Shown here one piece after another: positions 19,240-29,958 of a DNA stretch of 64,000 bases (positions are counted from its first letter, which is position 1; the number at the start of each line of letters is the position of its first letter). The notes under the pieces were generated by a model. The model was given only the letters and a program-made list of their open reading frames with translations. It was not told where the DNA came from and did not search any database. Origin of the DNA: Thermoplasmata archaeon (GTDB lineage: Archaea > Thermoplasmatota > Thermoplasmata > Lutacidiplasmatales > UBA184). The stretch is taken from positions 168,581 to 232,580 of the forward strand of contig JAKIWE010000002.1 in NCBI GenBank assembly GCA_022750195.1, in the 5' to 3' direction. The translations under genes and the position numbers were made by a program.

Positions 19240-20622
19240 ATGGGCGAGAGTCTCAGCCTCTGCATCAACACGCAGACCCCGCTCGTCCAGATCCTCGGGA
19301 AGGACGGCGAGGGGACCAACCGCGCGAGCTCCGGTCCCGCGGTCCGCCTGAGCGACCTGATCGAGGGGACCGACTACCGGCTCTCCCCCGGCGGAGTGAC
19401 CCGGATGGTCGCGCCCCTTGCGCGCCGATTGCGCACCGAGGGAGTCCTCGACGAGGTCGACTGGGTCGCGTTGAACCCGACCGGGCCTCGGACCATCGAG
19501 GTGGAGGGGATGACGCTCCACAACGTCTCGCTCGACGCGGCCCGGATGGCGAGCTACGGGCAGGTGAAGGAGGCGATCTGGGGCGCGGTCCACGGGCTCG
19601 ACGGTCGCATCGGCGACGACGACCTGCTCTGGACAGACCAGTACAGCGAGTACGCCTACTACAACCGGGTCAGCGCGGAGACGATCCAGAAGCTCGACCG
19701 GGAGCTCGACTTCGACGCGTTCTACGTCCACGACTTCCAGCAGCTCGCCGTCGGGAGCATGCTCGACACGCCGAAGCCGAAGATCTTCCGTTGGCACATC
19801 CCGTTCGACGAGACGATGATCCCGGAGGAGTGGCGCCAGTGGCTCGCGAAGTACTTCAACAGCTACGACGTCGTCGTCGTCAGCGCGCGGAAGTACCTCG
19901 CCTCCCTCAAGGCGTTCGGCCACACGGGCAAGGTCAAGCAGCTCTACCCGTACGTCGACCCGGCCGAATTCTCTCGGCCCCCGGCGGAGGAGGTAGCCGC
20001 AACCCTCCGGGCGAAGGGCGCGGACGATGCGGACGAGCTCATCCTCGTCGTCGGCCGCATGGACCCGGTCAAGGGGCAGGACCGGGTGATCACCGCGTTT
20101 GCGGAGGTAGCGAAGGAAGCGCCCGCTTCGCGTTTGATGCTCGTGGGCAACGGGAGTTTCTCAAGCTCCAAGGGCGGGCCCGGGCTCTCTAAAGGTCAGA
20201 AGTGGCGTCACGAGCTCGAAGAGCTGGTGAAGCGCCACGCGCTCGAGGGTCGCGTGATGTTCACCGGCCACGTCACCCAGCGGGAGCTGGACTGCCTCTA
20301 CGAGGCCGCACGGTTCACGGTCCTCCCGTCCATCAAGGAAGGGTTCGGTCTGGTGGTCGTGGAGAGCTGGCTGCACCGCAAGCCGACGATCGTCACCGAC
20401 CGGGCCGGGATCGCCGAGCTCGTGGACGACGGACGGAACGGACTGCTCGTCGACCCCGACGACACGAGCAAACTATCCGACCGGTTACGGACGTTACTAT
20501 TAGACGACGGCGAGATAGGACGACGCCTCGGGCGCGAGGGGTACAAGGCGGCCCAGAAGTGCACGCTGGACGCCGCGGCCCCCGCGGAAGCGAAACTACT
20601 GCGTGAGGTCACCGGAGGCTAA
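19240..20622 (+). CDS. Glycosyltransferase family 4 / starch-synthase-like
   Basis: YVHDFQQLAVGSML, VVGRMDPVKGQDRVI, PSIKEGFGLVVVESWLHRKPTIVTD. Confidence 0.88.
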   Translation: MGESLSLCINTQTPLVQILGKDGEGTNRASSGPAVRLSDLIEGTDYRLSPGGVTRMVAPLARRLRTEGVLDEVDWVALNPTGPRTIEVEGMTLHNVSLDAARMASYGQVKEAIWGAVHGLDGRIGDDDLLWTDQYSEYAYYNRVSAETIQKLDRELDFDAFYVHDFQQLAVGSMLDTPKPKIFRWHIPFDETMIPEEWRQWLAKYFNSYDVVVVSARKYLASLKAFGHTGKVKQLYPYVDPAEFSRPPAEEVAATLRAKGADDADELILVVGRMDPVKGQDRVITAFAEVAKEAPASRLMLVGNGSFSSSKGGPGLSKGQKWRHELEELVKRHALEGRVMFTGHVTQRELDCLYEAARFTVLPSIKEGFGLVVVESWLHRKPTIVTDRAGIAELVDDGRNGLLVDPDDTSKLSDRLRTLLLDDGEIGRRLGREGYKAAQKCTLDAAAPAEAKLLREVTGG

Positions 20623-20625
20623 CCG

Positions 20626-21441
20626 ATGGACCTAAGCTCCGTGCTGCAGAATTCGGTCTTGCAATCGCTGCTCACCTTCGGCGTCCTGGTCGCCCTGACC
20701 GTCCTCGTCGGGCGGCTCGCACGCCTCCTGGCGCTCCAGGCGATGCGCCAGAGCCGTCCGCAGGTCGCCGCGAGCGTCGCGGTGCTCGCCTCGGTCGTCG
20801 TCTACCTGATCGGGGGCGTCATCGCGATCCAGGAGCTCGGCATCTCCCCCGACATCCTCCTCGTCGTCGTGGGCCTGCTCGGGGCGGCCGCCCTGATCGG
20901 TCTACGCGAGCAGTTGGAGAACTTCGGCGGCAAGTACTTCTCCGACGTCTACAGCCCGTTCAAGGTCGGTGACTCGATCAAGATCCGGACTTTCGCCGGG
21001 AAGGTCATCGAGATCAACGCGATGACGACCGTGCTCCTCTCCGACGACGACCAGCTGATCGCCATCCCGAACTCGATGTTCATGAAGGAGGTCGTCGTCA
21101 ACACCACGCCGCAGGCCTGGAAGGAGGTCTCCCTCCCGATCACCGTCGGCGCGAGCGTGGACGTGGCCGCGTTCGAGTCGGCGATCTACCGGAGCCTGGC
21201 CAAGCTCCGGTCGCGCCTCGACCGCCGGTTTCCCCCGGTGATCACTACGCGGTCGCGCACACCGGTGTCGACCGACCTCACCGTGACCGTGATGATCCGG
21301 CGCCCCGAGGATCGGGAGGTCATCATCAACGAGGTGCAGAAGCGGATCACCGAGGCCCGCGGGAAGACCCCGGCCGTCGAGCGCAAGAACGGGACGAAGG
21401 TCGTTCCACCGGGAAGTCAAAACTCGCCCCAGACCGGCTAG
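20626..21441 (+). CDS. MscS-family mechanosensitive channel
   Basis: GLREQLENFGGKYFSDVYSPFKVGDSIKI...LIAIPNSMFMKEVVVNTT. Confidence 0.88.
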   Translation: MDLSSVLQNSVLQSLLTFGVLVALTVLVGRLARLLALQAMRQSRPQVAASVAVLASVVVYLIGGVIAIQELGISPDILLVVVGLLGAAALIGLREQLENFGGKYFSDVYSPFKVGDSIKIRTFAGKVIEINAMTTVLLSDDDQLIAIPNSMFMKEVVVNTTPQAWKEVSLPITVGASVDVAAFESAIYRSLAKLRSRLDRRFPPVITTRSRTPVSTDLTVTVMIRRPEDREVIINEVQKRITEARGKTPAVERKNGTKVVPPGSQNSPQTG

Positions 21442-21568
21442 AAAGTCCGCGGTTACCGGACTCGTTCCGGAAGCCAGTCTCACCGTGCGGCGGATGGCCA
21501 CGAGGTAACCCGGGGTAGCCGCCCCGTGGGAAATCGCCTTACGTCTCTTCACCCTCCCCGCGCCTGCG

Positions 21569-21877
21569 ATGCCGACTCCAGTTGCCACCGAGACGCCACC
21601 ACCACCGGTCGGGAAGGCCGTCCGCGTCACCGTCAACGGCAAGACCGTCGCCGTGTTCAACCTGGACGGGACGCTCCGGGGCATCGATGCGGCGTGCACG
21701 CATGTCGGCGGTCCGCTCGAGCGGGGGCCCGTGGCCGGCGGTGTAGTCACCTGCCCCTGGCACGGCTCCCAGTTCGATCTGGCGACCGGAGCGATGAAGC
21801 GGGGCCCCGCCGCTCGCGGCGTGACTAGCTATCCCGTTCGAGTGGAGAACGGTCACCTCGTCGTGGAGCTGCCGTAA
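21569..21877 (+). CDS. Rieske [2Fe-2S] ferredoxin
   Basis: CTHVGGPLERGPVAGGVVTCPWHGSQFDLATG. Confidence 0.92.
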   Translation: MPTPVATETPPPPVGKAVRVTVNGKTVAVFNLDGTLRGIDAACTHVGGPLERGPVAGGVVTCPWHGSQFDLATGAMKRGPAARGVTSYPVRVENGHLVVELP

Positions 21878-21883
21878 GAACCG

Positions 21884-22690
21884 TCAATCTCCGCCACGTC
21901 GCCCGGCGACCGGGCGCAGCCGGCCCACGAGCACGGGCGGGATCTCCGGAACGCCGATCCACGACGTCGGCCGGGTCGGGACCACCTCCGGGGGGAACCG
22001 GGGCTCTTCCAACGCGTCGAGGGCCAGACCGGCTTCGAAGAAGGGTCGTAGGAGCTCGCTGAGAGGGCGGTCGAAGTAGAGTTGGGGTCGGGGCTGCCCG
22101 GGGATCGCCAATCCGAGCGCGACCTTCGGCGTCAGATACTCGTACACGAACACGCCCCCCCGCTGTACCAGCGTGCCACCGTCATCCTCCTCCTCGAGGA
22201 TGCGACGCATCCCCGTTCCGTTGAAAGCCGGGTGCGTGACCGAGAAGACGAACCGGCCGCCCGGCCCCAGGAGGCGCGGAAGAGCCCGCGCGAGCGGCGG
22301 GAGGTGGCGCAGGTCCATGAGGGACATCGCGCAGACGACCGCCGAGAACCCGCCCGACCGCAGATCTTGGAACGAGGCGGGGTTCGATGCGTCGAGGCGG
22401 CGGTACTCCACGCGGCCTTCGAATTCGGCGCTCCTCGCGCCGGCGTGGGCCAACATCTGCTCGCTGAGGTCGACCGCGAGCACGTGGGCTCCGAGCCCGG
22501 CGAGGCGGCGGGCGAACTGTCCGTTCCCGCAGGCGACGTCGAGCACCTCCTCGCCCTTCCGGAGGTCGAGGAGCCGTTCCATGGCGGGCGCGACGAGATG
22601 CCGGTGCGTGAGGTTCCCCTCGCCCATCTGGGCGTCCCAGAAGTCGGCGTTCGCATCCCAGATCTCGGCGACCTCGTTATCCATCGCCAT
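21884..22690 (-). CDS. Class I SAM-dependent methyltransferase
   Basis: EEVLDVACGNGQFARRLAGLGAHVLAVDLSEQMLAHA. Confidence 0.85.
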   Translation of the reverse strand: MAMDNEVAEIWDANADFWDAQMGEGNLTHRHLVAPAMERLLDLRKGEEVLDVACGNGQFARRLAGLGAHVLAVDLSEQMLAHAGARSAEFEGRVEYRRLDASNPASFQDLRSGGFSAVVCAMSLMDLRHLPPLARALPRLLGPGGRFVFSVTHPAFNGTGMRRILEEEDDGGTLVQRGGVFVYEYLTPKVALGLAIPGQPRPQLYFDRPLSELLRPFFEAGLALDALEEPRFPPEVVPTRPTSWIGVPEIPPVLVGRLRPVAGRRGGD

Positions 22691-22870
22691 CCGCGAAGAC
22701 GTAGAGCCGGCGGGCGAAGACGATCGTGAATTCCGTGGTCCCGTCATGATGCGGCGAAACCTCGCCTCGCGTATCACGATGCCCTGCGAACTGGTCCCGG
22801 GCGCCGGAACGACGTGCCTCGGGCGTGGCGTCCGCGGTCGAAAGGCGAGGTCGAGCCGGGCGGGAGCACC

Positions 22871-23269
22871 CTACTTCTTCAGGGGCGTCGTCAGCTCGAC
22901 GAGGTTCCCATCCGGATCCAACACCTGCAGGTTCCTCAGGCCCATCATCGGCCGGTCGGCCGGGGGCGAGGCGATCACCACGCCTTTGGACTTGAGACGC
23001 TGATACTCCTGGTCGACGTTGGCGACCTTGATCGCAAGGACGACCCCCTCTCGCTTCCCAGCCCGCGGGGTCGGCCCCGCTCGCCCTCCCACGGTCTTCC
23101 AGAATCCATGATCGAGCAGGACCAGACGGCACGAACCCGTTCCGAACTCGGCGTAAGGACTCTCCCCGTCCCCTTCGAGACCGATCAGGTCGCGGTAGAA
23201 CTTGAGGGCCGAATCGAACTCGCGGACGATGAGCATGGGTCCGAAGAGTTGGGGTTTGGGCGACTTCAT
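22871..23269 (-). CDS. VOC/glyoxalase-family protein
   Basis: FDSALKFYRDLIGL...RNLQVLDPDGNLVELTTP. Confidence 0.87.
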   Translation of the reverse strand: MKSPKPQLFGPMLIVREFDSALKFYRDLIGLEGDGESPYAEFGTGSCRLVLLDHGFWKTVGGRAGPTPRAGKREGVVLAIKVANVDQEYQRLKSKGVVIASPPADRPMMGLRNLQVLDPDGNLVELTTPLKK

Positions 23270-23323
23270 CGACCGCCCGACCGCCGCACTGTTATTTCTG
23301 GGCCGCGTTCACCCGATGCGCAC

Positions 23324-23464
23324 GTGGCCGCTGATCCGGACCCCCCGGTACTATGCCCCAGGTGTGACGTGGTCATCCCCGTCGAACCGGGGTGGCGAAT
23401 CGCCCAATGTCCGTCGTGCGGAACTATGGTCACCCGGATGGGACAGGATAGCGCGTTCGACTAG
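23324..23464 (+). CDS. Short zinc-ribbon protein (GTG start)
   Basis: VAADPDPPVLCPRCDVVIPVEPGWRIAQCPSCGTMVTRMGQDSAFD. Confidence 0.4.
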   Translation: MAADPDPPVLCPRCDVVIPVEPGWRIAQCPSCGTMVTRMGQDSAFD

Positions 23465-23650
23465 CCCGCCGGAAGCGCAACCCTGCCCTCCCTGCCCTCA
23501 CGAGTAGAGTACCGGGGAGCTCCGACTACTCCGTCCCCGCGCCGGCCTGGTCGATCGCAGAGCCGAGGTGCTTCCGGCCGGGCCCCCGGTGGACCTCGAG
23601 TGCGGCGCCGGGGTCGTCCCTCCTCGCCCCGCACACCCCGTTCGATGGAC

Positions 23651-25780
23651 CTAGTACAGCCACCCGGCATGCAGGAAGGCGGAGGCGGAGATGGCACCGC
23701 CCCACAGAAACACAGAATTGTCGGGCGTGTCGAACGTCGCCGACCCGAGGTAGTCGAACCCGGGGTTCGACGCAGGGTTGAGCTTGGTCCAAGCGCCGTT
23801 GAGGAACGACCACGTCGCGTTGCTGCCGCCGCCCCCAAAGCCGTGCCCACCGTACAGGACGAGGTAGCCGTCGTAGCTGTCGTCGACGAGGACGCCGAGC
23901 GTCGTGGCGGGCGGGCTCGAGAGGAGCCCCGAGGTAATGTTCGTCCAAGTACCGGCGGAGTAGGTCCACGTATCCGGGTAGGCGTTGAAGCTCTGCTCGC
24001 CCGAGAAGAGGACCACGTACCCGTCCTCGGAGTCGAAGGCCATCTGCGACCAGGACCGGGGGCTCGGGTTCACACTGATGCTCAACGTCAAGCCCGTCCA
24101 CTGGCCGTCCGCGAACGTCCACGTGTTGGAATCAGGGAGGGAGCCGTCGTAGCCCCCAAAGAGGAGGACGTAACTGTCGGCGGCGTCGTAGACCATCGCC
24201 GCCCCCTCCCTCGCCGCCGGGGCCGTCGTCGGGGAGAGCTGGGTCCAGGCCCCGGCGGCGAAGCTCCAGGTGTCGCTGAGAAGCCCCGAGTTGCCCGCGC
24301 CTCCGAACAGCAGGAGGTACCCGTCCGCCTGATCGTACACCATCGACGCGTCCGAGCGGGCGGCGGGGCTCGCGGACGGGTGGAGGACGGTCCAGAGGCC
24401 GTGAACGAACTTCCAGGTGTCCCCGTCGTGGGCGAAGTCCCACCCACCGAACAGCAGCACGTACCCGTCCGCTTCGTCGTACGCCATCGAAGCCTCGTCC
24501 CGGGCGGCCGGGGCGTGGGGGGCCGCATTCGCCCAGACGGCGCCGTGAAAGACCCAGGAGTCGTTACGGACCCCGACCGACCCTGCTCCTCCGAAGACGA
24601 GCACATTCAGGGTCGTGGTCCCGTCCGCCATGCCGAACCCGCTGCGGCTCGCCGGATGGAGCGTCGAACTGACCTTCGCCCACACTCCTCCGACGAAGCT
24701 CCACGTGTCGGAAAGGTCGCCCGCTCCCGTGGTCCCCCCGAAGAGGATCAGCTCGCTGTCCTTCGCGTCGTAGGCCAAACCCCCGTCGGCCCGGGGCGCG
24801 GGGGACTTGACCGGCACCATTTTCGTCCATTGTCCACCGGTAAAGTTCCAAGTGTCGCCCACCACCACGAACGAACCGTTCTCTCCCCCGAAGAGAACGA
24901 GGTAGCTGTCCTTCGCATCGTAGGCGAGGCGGGCCTGGAACCGCGCGGTGGGCGAGGTGGTGGGGGTGAGGTGGGTCCACTGGCCGGCCTTGAACTCCCA
25001 GGTAAGGCCGTTCAGGTTGGGCGCCGCCTTGAGGCCGCCGAACAGGACGACATAGCTGTCCTTGACGTCGTACCCCAGGGACGGGTAGAGGAGGGCTCCG
25101 GGAGTCGACGTGGGGGTCAGGTGGGTCCAGAGCCCCGCCGCGAACTTCCAGGTGTCCGAGAACTCGACCGACCCGTTCGAACCTCCGAACAGGACCACGT
25201 AGTTGTCGACCCCGTCAAAGGCGATGCCGGCTCCGAAGCGGGCGGGAGGGGACGTCGCGGGATGGAGCTGCGTCCAGAGCCCATTGGAGAACGACCAGGT
25301 GTCCCCGTACGTCCCGCTGAGGGAGGTCCCGCCGAATAGGAGCACGTACTTGTCGCGCGCGTCGTACACCATGTTCACCTCTTGCCGGTTGGCGGGGATC
25401 GGCGCCGAGGAGGACCACGAGGGAACGGTGTTCGAGGTGAGGGGTCGGGGCACGCCCGGAGCCGTAGCCACGCCACAGTGCGCCCCGCTCCCTTGAGTTC
25501 CGCCGGAGCAGTCCCAGGCCACGCCACCGGCGGGGCCCCCTCCCCCCGCCAACGAACTCTCCGCGACTGCGACCTGTTGGCCGGGTAGGCGAGCGGAGTT
25601 CCCTACGTGCACGACTGCGGCGGGGGCGAAGCCGGCGGGTCGAGCTGAGTGGGCGAGACCCCCGATCGTAAGAATGCTGAGGAGCTCGATCGCGACCACC
25701 GCGAGCGCCAGTACCGTCCAGCTGCGACCGTGCAACGTTCCGCCCCCGAGTCGTGACGTGATCGACTGTAGATGCGCCAT
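23651..25780 (-). CDS. Exported multi-Kelch-repeat beta-propeller protein
   Basis: N-terminal TM (VLALAVVAIELLSILTI); many ~50-aa repeats of YDAKDSYVVLFGG...DTWSFSGGLWTQLxPxxxPxAR. Confidence 0.88.
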   Translation of the reverse strand: MAHLQSITSRLGGGTLHGRSWTVLALAVVAIELLSILTIGGLAHSARPAGFAPAAVVHVGNSARLPGQQVAVAESSLAGGGGPAGGVAWDCSGGTQGSGAHCGVATAPGVPRPLTSNTVPSWSSSAPIPANRQEVNMVYDARDKYVLLFGGTSLSGTYGDTWSFSNGLWTQLHPATSPPARFGAGIAFDGVDNYVVLFGGSNGSVEFSDTWKFAAGLWTHLTPTSTPGALLYPSLGYDVKDSYVVLFGGLKAAPNLNGLTWEFKAGQWTHLTPTTSPTARFQARLAYDAKDSYLVLFGGENGSFVVVGDTWNFTGGQWTKMVPVKSPAPRADGGLAYDAKDSELILFGGTTGAGDLSDTWSFVGGVWAKVSSTLHPASRSGFGMADGTTTLNVLVFGGAGSVGVRNDSWVFHGAVWANAAPHAPAARDEASMAYDEADGYVLLFGGWDFAHDGDTWKFVHGLWTVLHPSASPAARSDASMVYDQADGYLLLFGGAGNSGLLSDTWSFAAGAWTQLSPTTAPAAREGAAMVYDAADSYVLLFGGYDGSLPDSNTWTFADGQWTGLTLSISVNPSPRSWSQMAFDSEDGYVVLFSGEQSFNAYPDTWTYSAGTWTNITSGLLSSPPATTLGVLVDDSYDGYLVLYGGHGFGGGGSNATWSFLNGAWTKLNPASNPGFDYLGSATFDTPDNSVFLWGGAISASAFLHAGWLY

Positions 25781-26026
25781 GGTCGATTCCCGGAACCCGC
25801 GGTAGTGGAACCCGGGATATCAAACCCTACGGTTTGGGTCCTCACGTATGCGTCCGGATGCGCACGGCCGAACCTTCGAAGGATCGACCGGCACCTTCGG
25901 GCCAAGTTCTCCGACGATCATGCCGGGCGCAGGGGACCCCCCGGTCACGGGCCTCCGACTCGAGTCCCTTAGAATCCGAAGCCCGGAGGGAACTTTCTTC
26001 CGTGGCCGCGATTCTGCCGCGCCCTC

Positions 26027-26734
26027 GTGACCGCTTCGAAATCCCCTTCGAGAGCCCGCCGACGAAGTGCCCCGGCGCGAGGGCTCCCCGACGACCTCCG
26101 CAAGTCGTGGGCCGAGACCTACGCGAAGACGCCGTACCGGGACCTTCCCTGGTTCTCGGAGAAGCCTTTCCCCTCCCTTGTTCGCGCGGTCGAAGAACGC
26201 CAGATCCTCCCGCCGGGTCCGCTCCTGGATGTCGGCTGCGGCGCCGGGACGAACGCCCTCTGGCTGGCGGGCCAGGGGTTCCGTGTGACCGGCGTCGATA
26301 TCTCGCCGGGCGCGGTCGAAGGGGCCCAACGTCGCGCCCAGGCCGCCGGGCTTCCGGCGGAGTTTCGGGTGGCGGATGCGCTGAACCTCCCCTTCCCCCG
26401 GGGCCAGTTCAAGGTCGTCACCGACGTGGGCTGCTTCCACACGCTTCCGATCCCACTTCGGGAGGGGTACGTTCACGAGGTCCATCGAGTGCTGAAACCT
26501 GGGGGGACCTATCTGCCGGCCTGGATCGCGCGGGAAGCGACGCAGCAGTTCGGCCCGCCGCACCGGCTCTCGGTCGGCGACATGGCGACCTACTTCGAGC
26601 ACGAGTTCATCTTTGCCGAGACTGAGTACGGGCCCACCTCGCCCCGAGGCGCGTGGAGGACGCGCCGGGGCCTCCTGCCCTCCTACAGCGCGCGCCTGTT
26701 GCGGCGGTCGAAGCCACAGCCCCCACCGCGCTGA
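26027..26734 (+). CDS. Class I SAM-dependent methyltransferase
   Basis: PGPLLDVGCGAGTNALWLAGQGFRVTGVDISPGAVEGAQ. Confidence 0.87.
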   Translation: MTASKSPSRARRRSAPARGLPDDLRKSWAETYAKTPYRDLPWFSEKPFPSLVRAVEERQILPPGPLLDVGCGAGTNALWLAGQGFRVTGVDISPGAVEGAQRRAQAAGLPAEFRVADALNLPFPRGQFKVVTDVGCFHTLPIPLREGYVHEVHRVLKPGGTYLPAWIAREATQQFGPPHRLSVGDMATYFEHEFIFAETEYGPTSPRGAWRTRRGLLPSYSARLLRRSKPQPPPR

Positions 26735-26746
26735 GGCGCCGGCCGT

Positions 26747-27288
26747 CTACGACGGGCGGGGCCGACGCACGGTGGGCCCGAGCGGGACCCCGAACTGGTC
26801 GGCCCACTTGATCGCCAGCGGATCGCGGCGGGGCTTGTACACGGCTTCGTAGAACTGGGAGCGGGATCCGAGGGTCGCGGCGTCATGCTCCTTCACGATC
26901 TGCAGCGCCTCCTCCCACGCCTCGCGGAAGTTCTTTTCCGAGCCGAATCGGTCGGCGACCTGACGCTGGAACTCCTCCTCGGTCTGGGTCTGATCCCCGA
27001 TCGTGAAGTAGAGCTTCTTCGACGATGGGTCGCGGTACGCCTCGTCCTCGCCAAGTCGGTAGATCGAACGACCGGCAGTGGCCGGAGCCGAGGATTCCCC
27101 GGAGGTGCCCTGGGAGCCCGAGCCGCCCCGGAACCCTCGCTTGGCAGCGGCGTAGAAGATCGCCCGGTTCAGGCCCCAGGAGTACGCGGAATCCCGCTCG
27201 AGGCCGAGGGCCTTGGCCCGGGCCGCCTGCAGCATCGCCATCACCGTGAACCGCGTAATACCTCGCTTCGTCGGCAGGACCACCCCTC
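26747..27288 (-). CDS. Hypothetical protein, probable GTG start
   Basis: VLPTKRGITRFTVMAMLQAARAKALGLERDSAYSWGLNRAIFYAAAKRGF... in the 26747..28210 frame; upstream part of that frame overlaps the permease gene. Confidence 0.55.
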
Positions 27289-27348
27289 CGGGTACCTGCC
27301 GAGAGAGCCCGGCGGGGCGAAGTCGTTTTGCACCGTGTCCGGGCGGGG

Positions 27349-28288
27349 TCACCCGGGTCGGGCCGCGATCACCGGGGTGCCAAGGCCCGGGATACGGCGC
27401 TTTTCTTCGAGGTAGCTCACGACCCGGCTCAAGCTCACGTTGATCACGAGGTAGAAGATCGCGATCATCACGAACGCCTCGCCCGGACGAGAGAGCTGGT
27501 AGGCGACGTAGGTCCGGCTCCAGAAGAACAGCTCCGCGACCGCGATGTAGCTCACGATCGTGCTGGTTTTGAAATTGCTGATCCACTCGTTCGTCAGCGG
27601 GAGCGTCACCAGGCGGATCCCCTGCGGGAAGGTGACGAACCGGAAGGTCTGGAACCGGGTCATGCCGACCGCCCGCGCGGCCTCGATCTGCGCGGCATCG
27701 ACGGACTGGAACCCACCGCGCAGCGCCTCGGCCTGATAGCCGGTCGTGTTGATCGTCAGCGCGATGAGGCCGGCCCAGAAAGGCACGGTGAGCCCGAAGA
27801 GAGTGAGGCGTGGATAGGCGTAGATGATCGCATAGTAGACGATGAACACCTGCACCAGGAACGGCGTCCCCCGGATCACGGCCACGTAGGCGGTGGCGAA
27901 CCCGTACAGCGGCCAGGTCAGAACCTTCCGTGCGAGCGAGGTCGGCGGAGGGAGTGGCGCGCCAGGGGCCCGGTGAGTGCGTCGGGGCGGATACGCCCGA
28001 ATGATGCCCAGGGGCAAGGCGAGGCCGAAGCCGATCAAGAAGGAGATCGTCGTGAGCTCGAGCGATACTTCTGCGGGGCCGATCCCGGTGGGGAGGTACC
28101 GGAGGATGAAGGGGATGCTGTAGAACCCGAGCGCGCCCAAGGCGTAGAACACCATCAAGGCCACCGGGACGGCGATGGCGATCGGCGCTAGGGGCCAACG
28201 AACCCACCATTCGACGCCGCCGTGCCCGGCTCGCGCTGTGGGACCCGACGGTCGGGCGGCCTCCCCGCGAGGTTGGGGCAGCGTCATC
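27349..28288 (-). CDS. Polar amino-acid ABC transporter permease
   Basis: [56 protein letters not shown] (HisMQ signature). Confidence 0.9.
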
Positions 28289-28294
28289 GCTCGC

Positions 28295-29026
28295 TCACCG
28301 CAGGATCTTCCCGACGAACGACTTCGTGCGCTCGTGCCCCGGCCGGTCGAAGATCTCTTCCGGCGTCCCTTGCTCGACGATCTGGCCCTGGTCGAAGAAC
28401 ACGATCCGGTCCGCAACCTCGCGTGCGAAGCTCATCTCGTGGCTGACGACGACCATCGTCATGCCGTCCTGGGCGAGCTGGCCCATCACGTCAAGGACCT
28501 CCCGGATGAACTCGGGGTCCAGGGCGCTCGTCGGTTCGTCGAACAGGAGCACTTTCGGGTCCATCGCCAACGCCCGCGCGATCGCGACGCGCTGCTGCTG
28601 GCCGCCGGAGAGCTGGGCCGGATAGGCGTGGAGCTTGTCCCCGAGCCCGACCCGCTCGAGCTCGCGGACGGCCTTCGACTCGGCGGCCGTGCGCTCCATC
28701 TTCTTGACCCGGAGGAGGCCCAGCGTCACGTTGCGGAGCGCGGTCAGGTGCGTGAACAGGTGGAACGACTGGAAGACCATCCCGACCTGCTGGCGGACCC
28801 ATTCCGGACGGATCGATGGGTCGTTGACCTGGACCCCGTCCAGCAGGACCTTCCCGGCGTCGGGGGCGACGAGGAGGTTCGTGCAGCGGAGAAGGGTCGA
28901 CTTCCCCGAGCCCGAGGGACCGATGATGCAGACCGTCTGGCGCTTCTCGACGTCGAGGTCGACGCCGCGCAGGACGTGGAGCGAGCCGTACCACTTCTCG
29001 AGGGCCTGGACCGAAAGGGCGGTCAC
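28295..29026 (-). CDS. Polar amino-acid ABC transporter ATPase
   Basis: [49 protein letters not shown]. Confidence 0.95.
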   Translation of the reverse strand: MTALSVQALEKWYGSLHVLRGVDLDVEKRQTVCIIGPSGSGKSTLLRCTNLLVAPDAGKVLLDGVQVNDPSIRPEWVRQQVGMVFQSFHLFTHLTALRNVTLGLLRVKKMERTAAESKAVRELERVGLGDKLHAYPAQLSGGQQQRVAIARALAMDPKVLLFDEPTSALDPEFIREVLDVMGQLAQDGMTMVVVSHEMSFAREVADRIVFFDQGQIVEQGTPEEIFDRPGHERTKSFVGKILR

Positions 29027-29910
29027 GGATGCGCCGCCTCCAAGCCGGGAACCTTGAACGAGTTCTCGAGGACCCGAATGCTCGAGTTGAGCGCGAAGGT
29101 GATCGCGAAGTAGAACGCGGCCACCTCGAGCCAGATGACGATCGGGGCCAGCGGATAGACGAGGATGCCGGAGTAGATCTGGACGAGGGCCAGGCCGCTC
29201 AGGTCGAACCAGCCGATGACGCTCAGGAGCGACGTATCCTTGATCACCGAGGAGAACTCGTTGCCGAGCGAGGGCAGCGAGACCCGGAACGCCTGCGGAA
29301 GAACGACCCGGACCATCGTTTGGCCGCGGGTGAGGCCGATCGACTCCGCGGCCTCGGATTGGGCCGTCGGCACCGAGAGGATGCCGGCGCGGACGATCTC
29401 CGCCTGGTAGGCTGCGGTGTGCAAGGCGAGCGCCAGGACCCCGAGCCACAGCACGACCGAGTGCAGGAGGAAGAAGTCCGTGATCGAGGTACGGAGGGCG
29501 GCCAGACCCAGCAGAAAGAAGAAGGCGATCAGGACCAGCGGGGGCATGCTGCGGAAGAAATCGACGTACACCGCCGCCGCTGCGCGAACGACGGGATGCC
29601 GGAGCGTCCTCGCCCATCCGACGAAGAAGCCGATCAGAAAGCCGAGAGGGACCACGGCCGCGACGATGAGCACGCTCACGAGGAAGCCCTGCCACAGCGC
29701 GGGAACGACGTGCTCGGCGTACGGAAGGTCGTAGACCCCGATCGAACCGAGCCAGACGACAACCCCGAAACCGGCCAGGGTCGCGGCGGTCCCGAGGCCC
29801 ACTCGAAGCGCTTTGGCGATGACGGCGGCCCGATGCCAGCGGCTGGGTGGCCGCGCCCGGGTTCGGCCGATCGGAGTCAGGGGCCCCGGAAGGCGGGAGG
29901 GCGTCGACAA
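29023..29910 (-). CDS. Polar amino-acid ABC transporter permease
   Basis: [54 protein letters not shown]. Confidence 0.9.
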   Translation of the reverse strand: MSTPSRLPGPLTPIGRTRARPPSRWHRAAVIAKALRVGLGTAATLAGFGVVVWLGSIGVYDLPYAEHVVPALWQGFLVSVLIVAAVVPLGFLIGFFVGWARTLRHPVVRAAAAVYVDFFRSMPPLVLIAFFFLLGLAALRTSITDFFLLHSVVLWLGVLALALHTAAYQAEIVRAGILSVPTAQSEAAESIGLTRGQTMVRVVLPQAFRVSLPSLGNEFSSVIKDTSLLSVIGWFDLSGLALVQIYSGILVYPLAPIVIWLEVAAFYFAITFALNSSIRVLENSFKVPGLEAAHP

Positions 29911-29958
29911 ACGCCCTCCTTCACCGGCCGAACGACCCCGTCCCGGACCGCGCCGGGC

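Noticed and set aside
23600-25339. 579-aa ORF on + strand opposite the Kelch protein
   Set aside because: Repetitive antisense reading of the Kelch repeats, no independent evidence.
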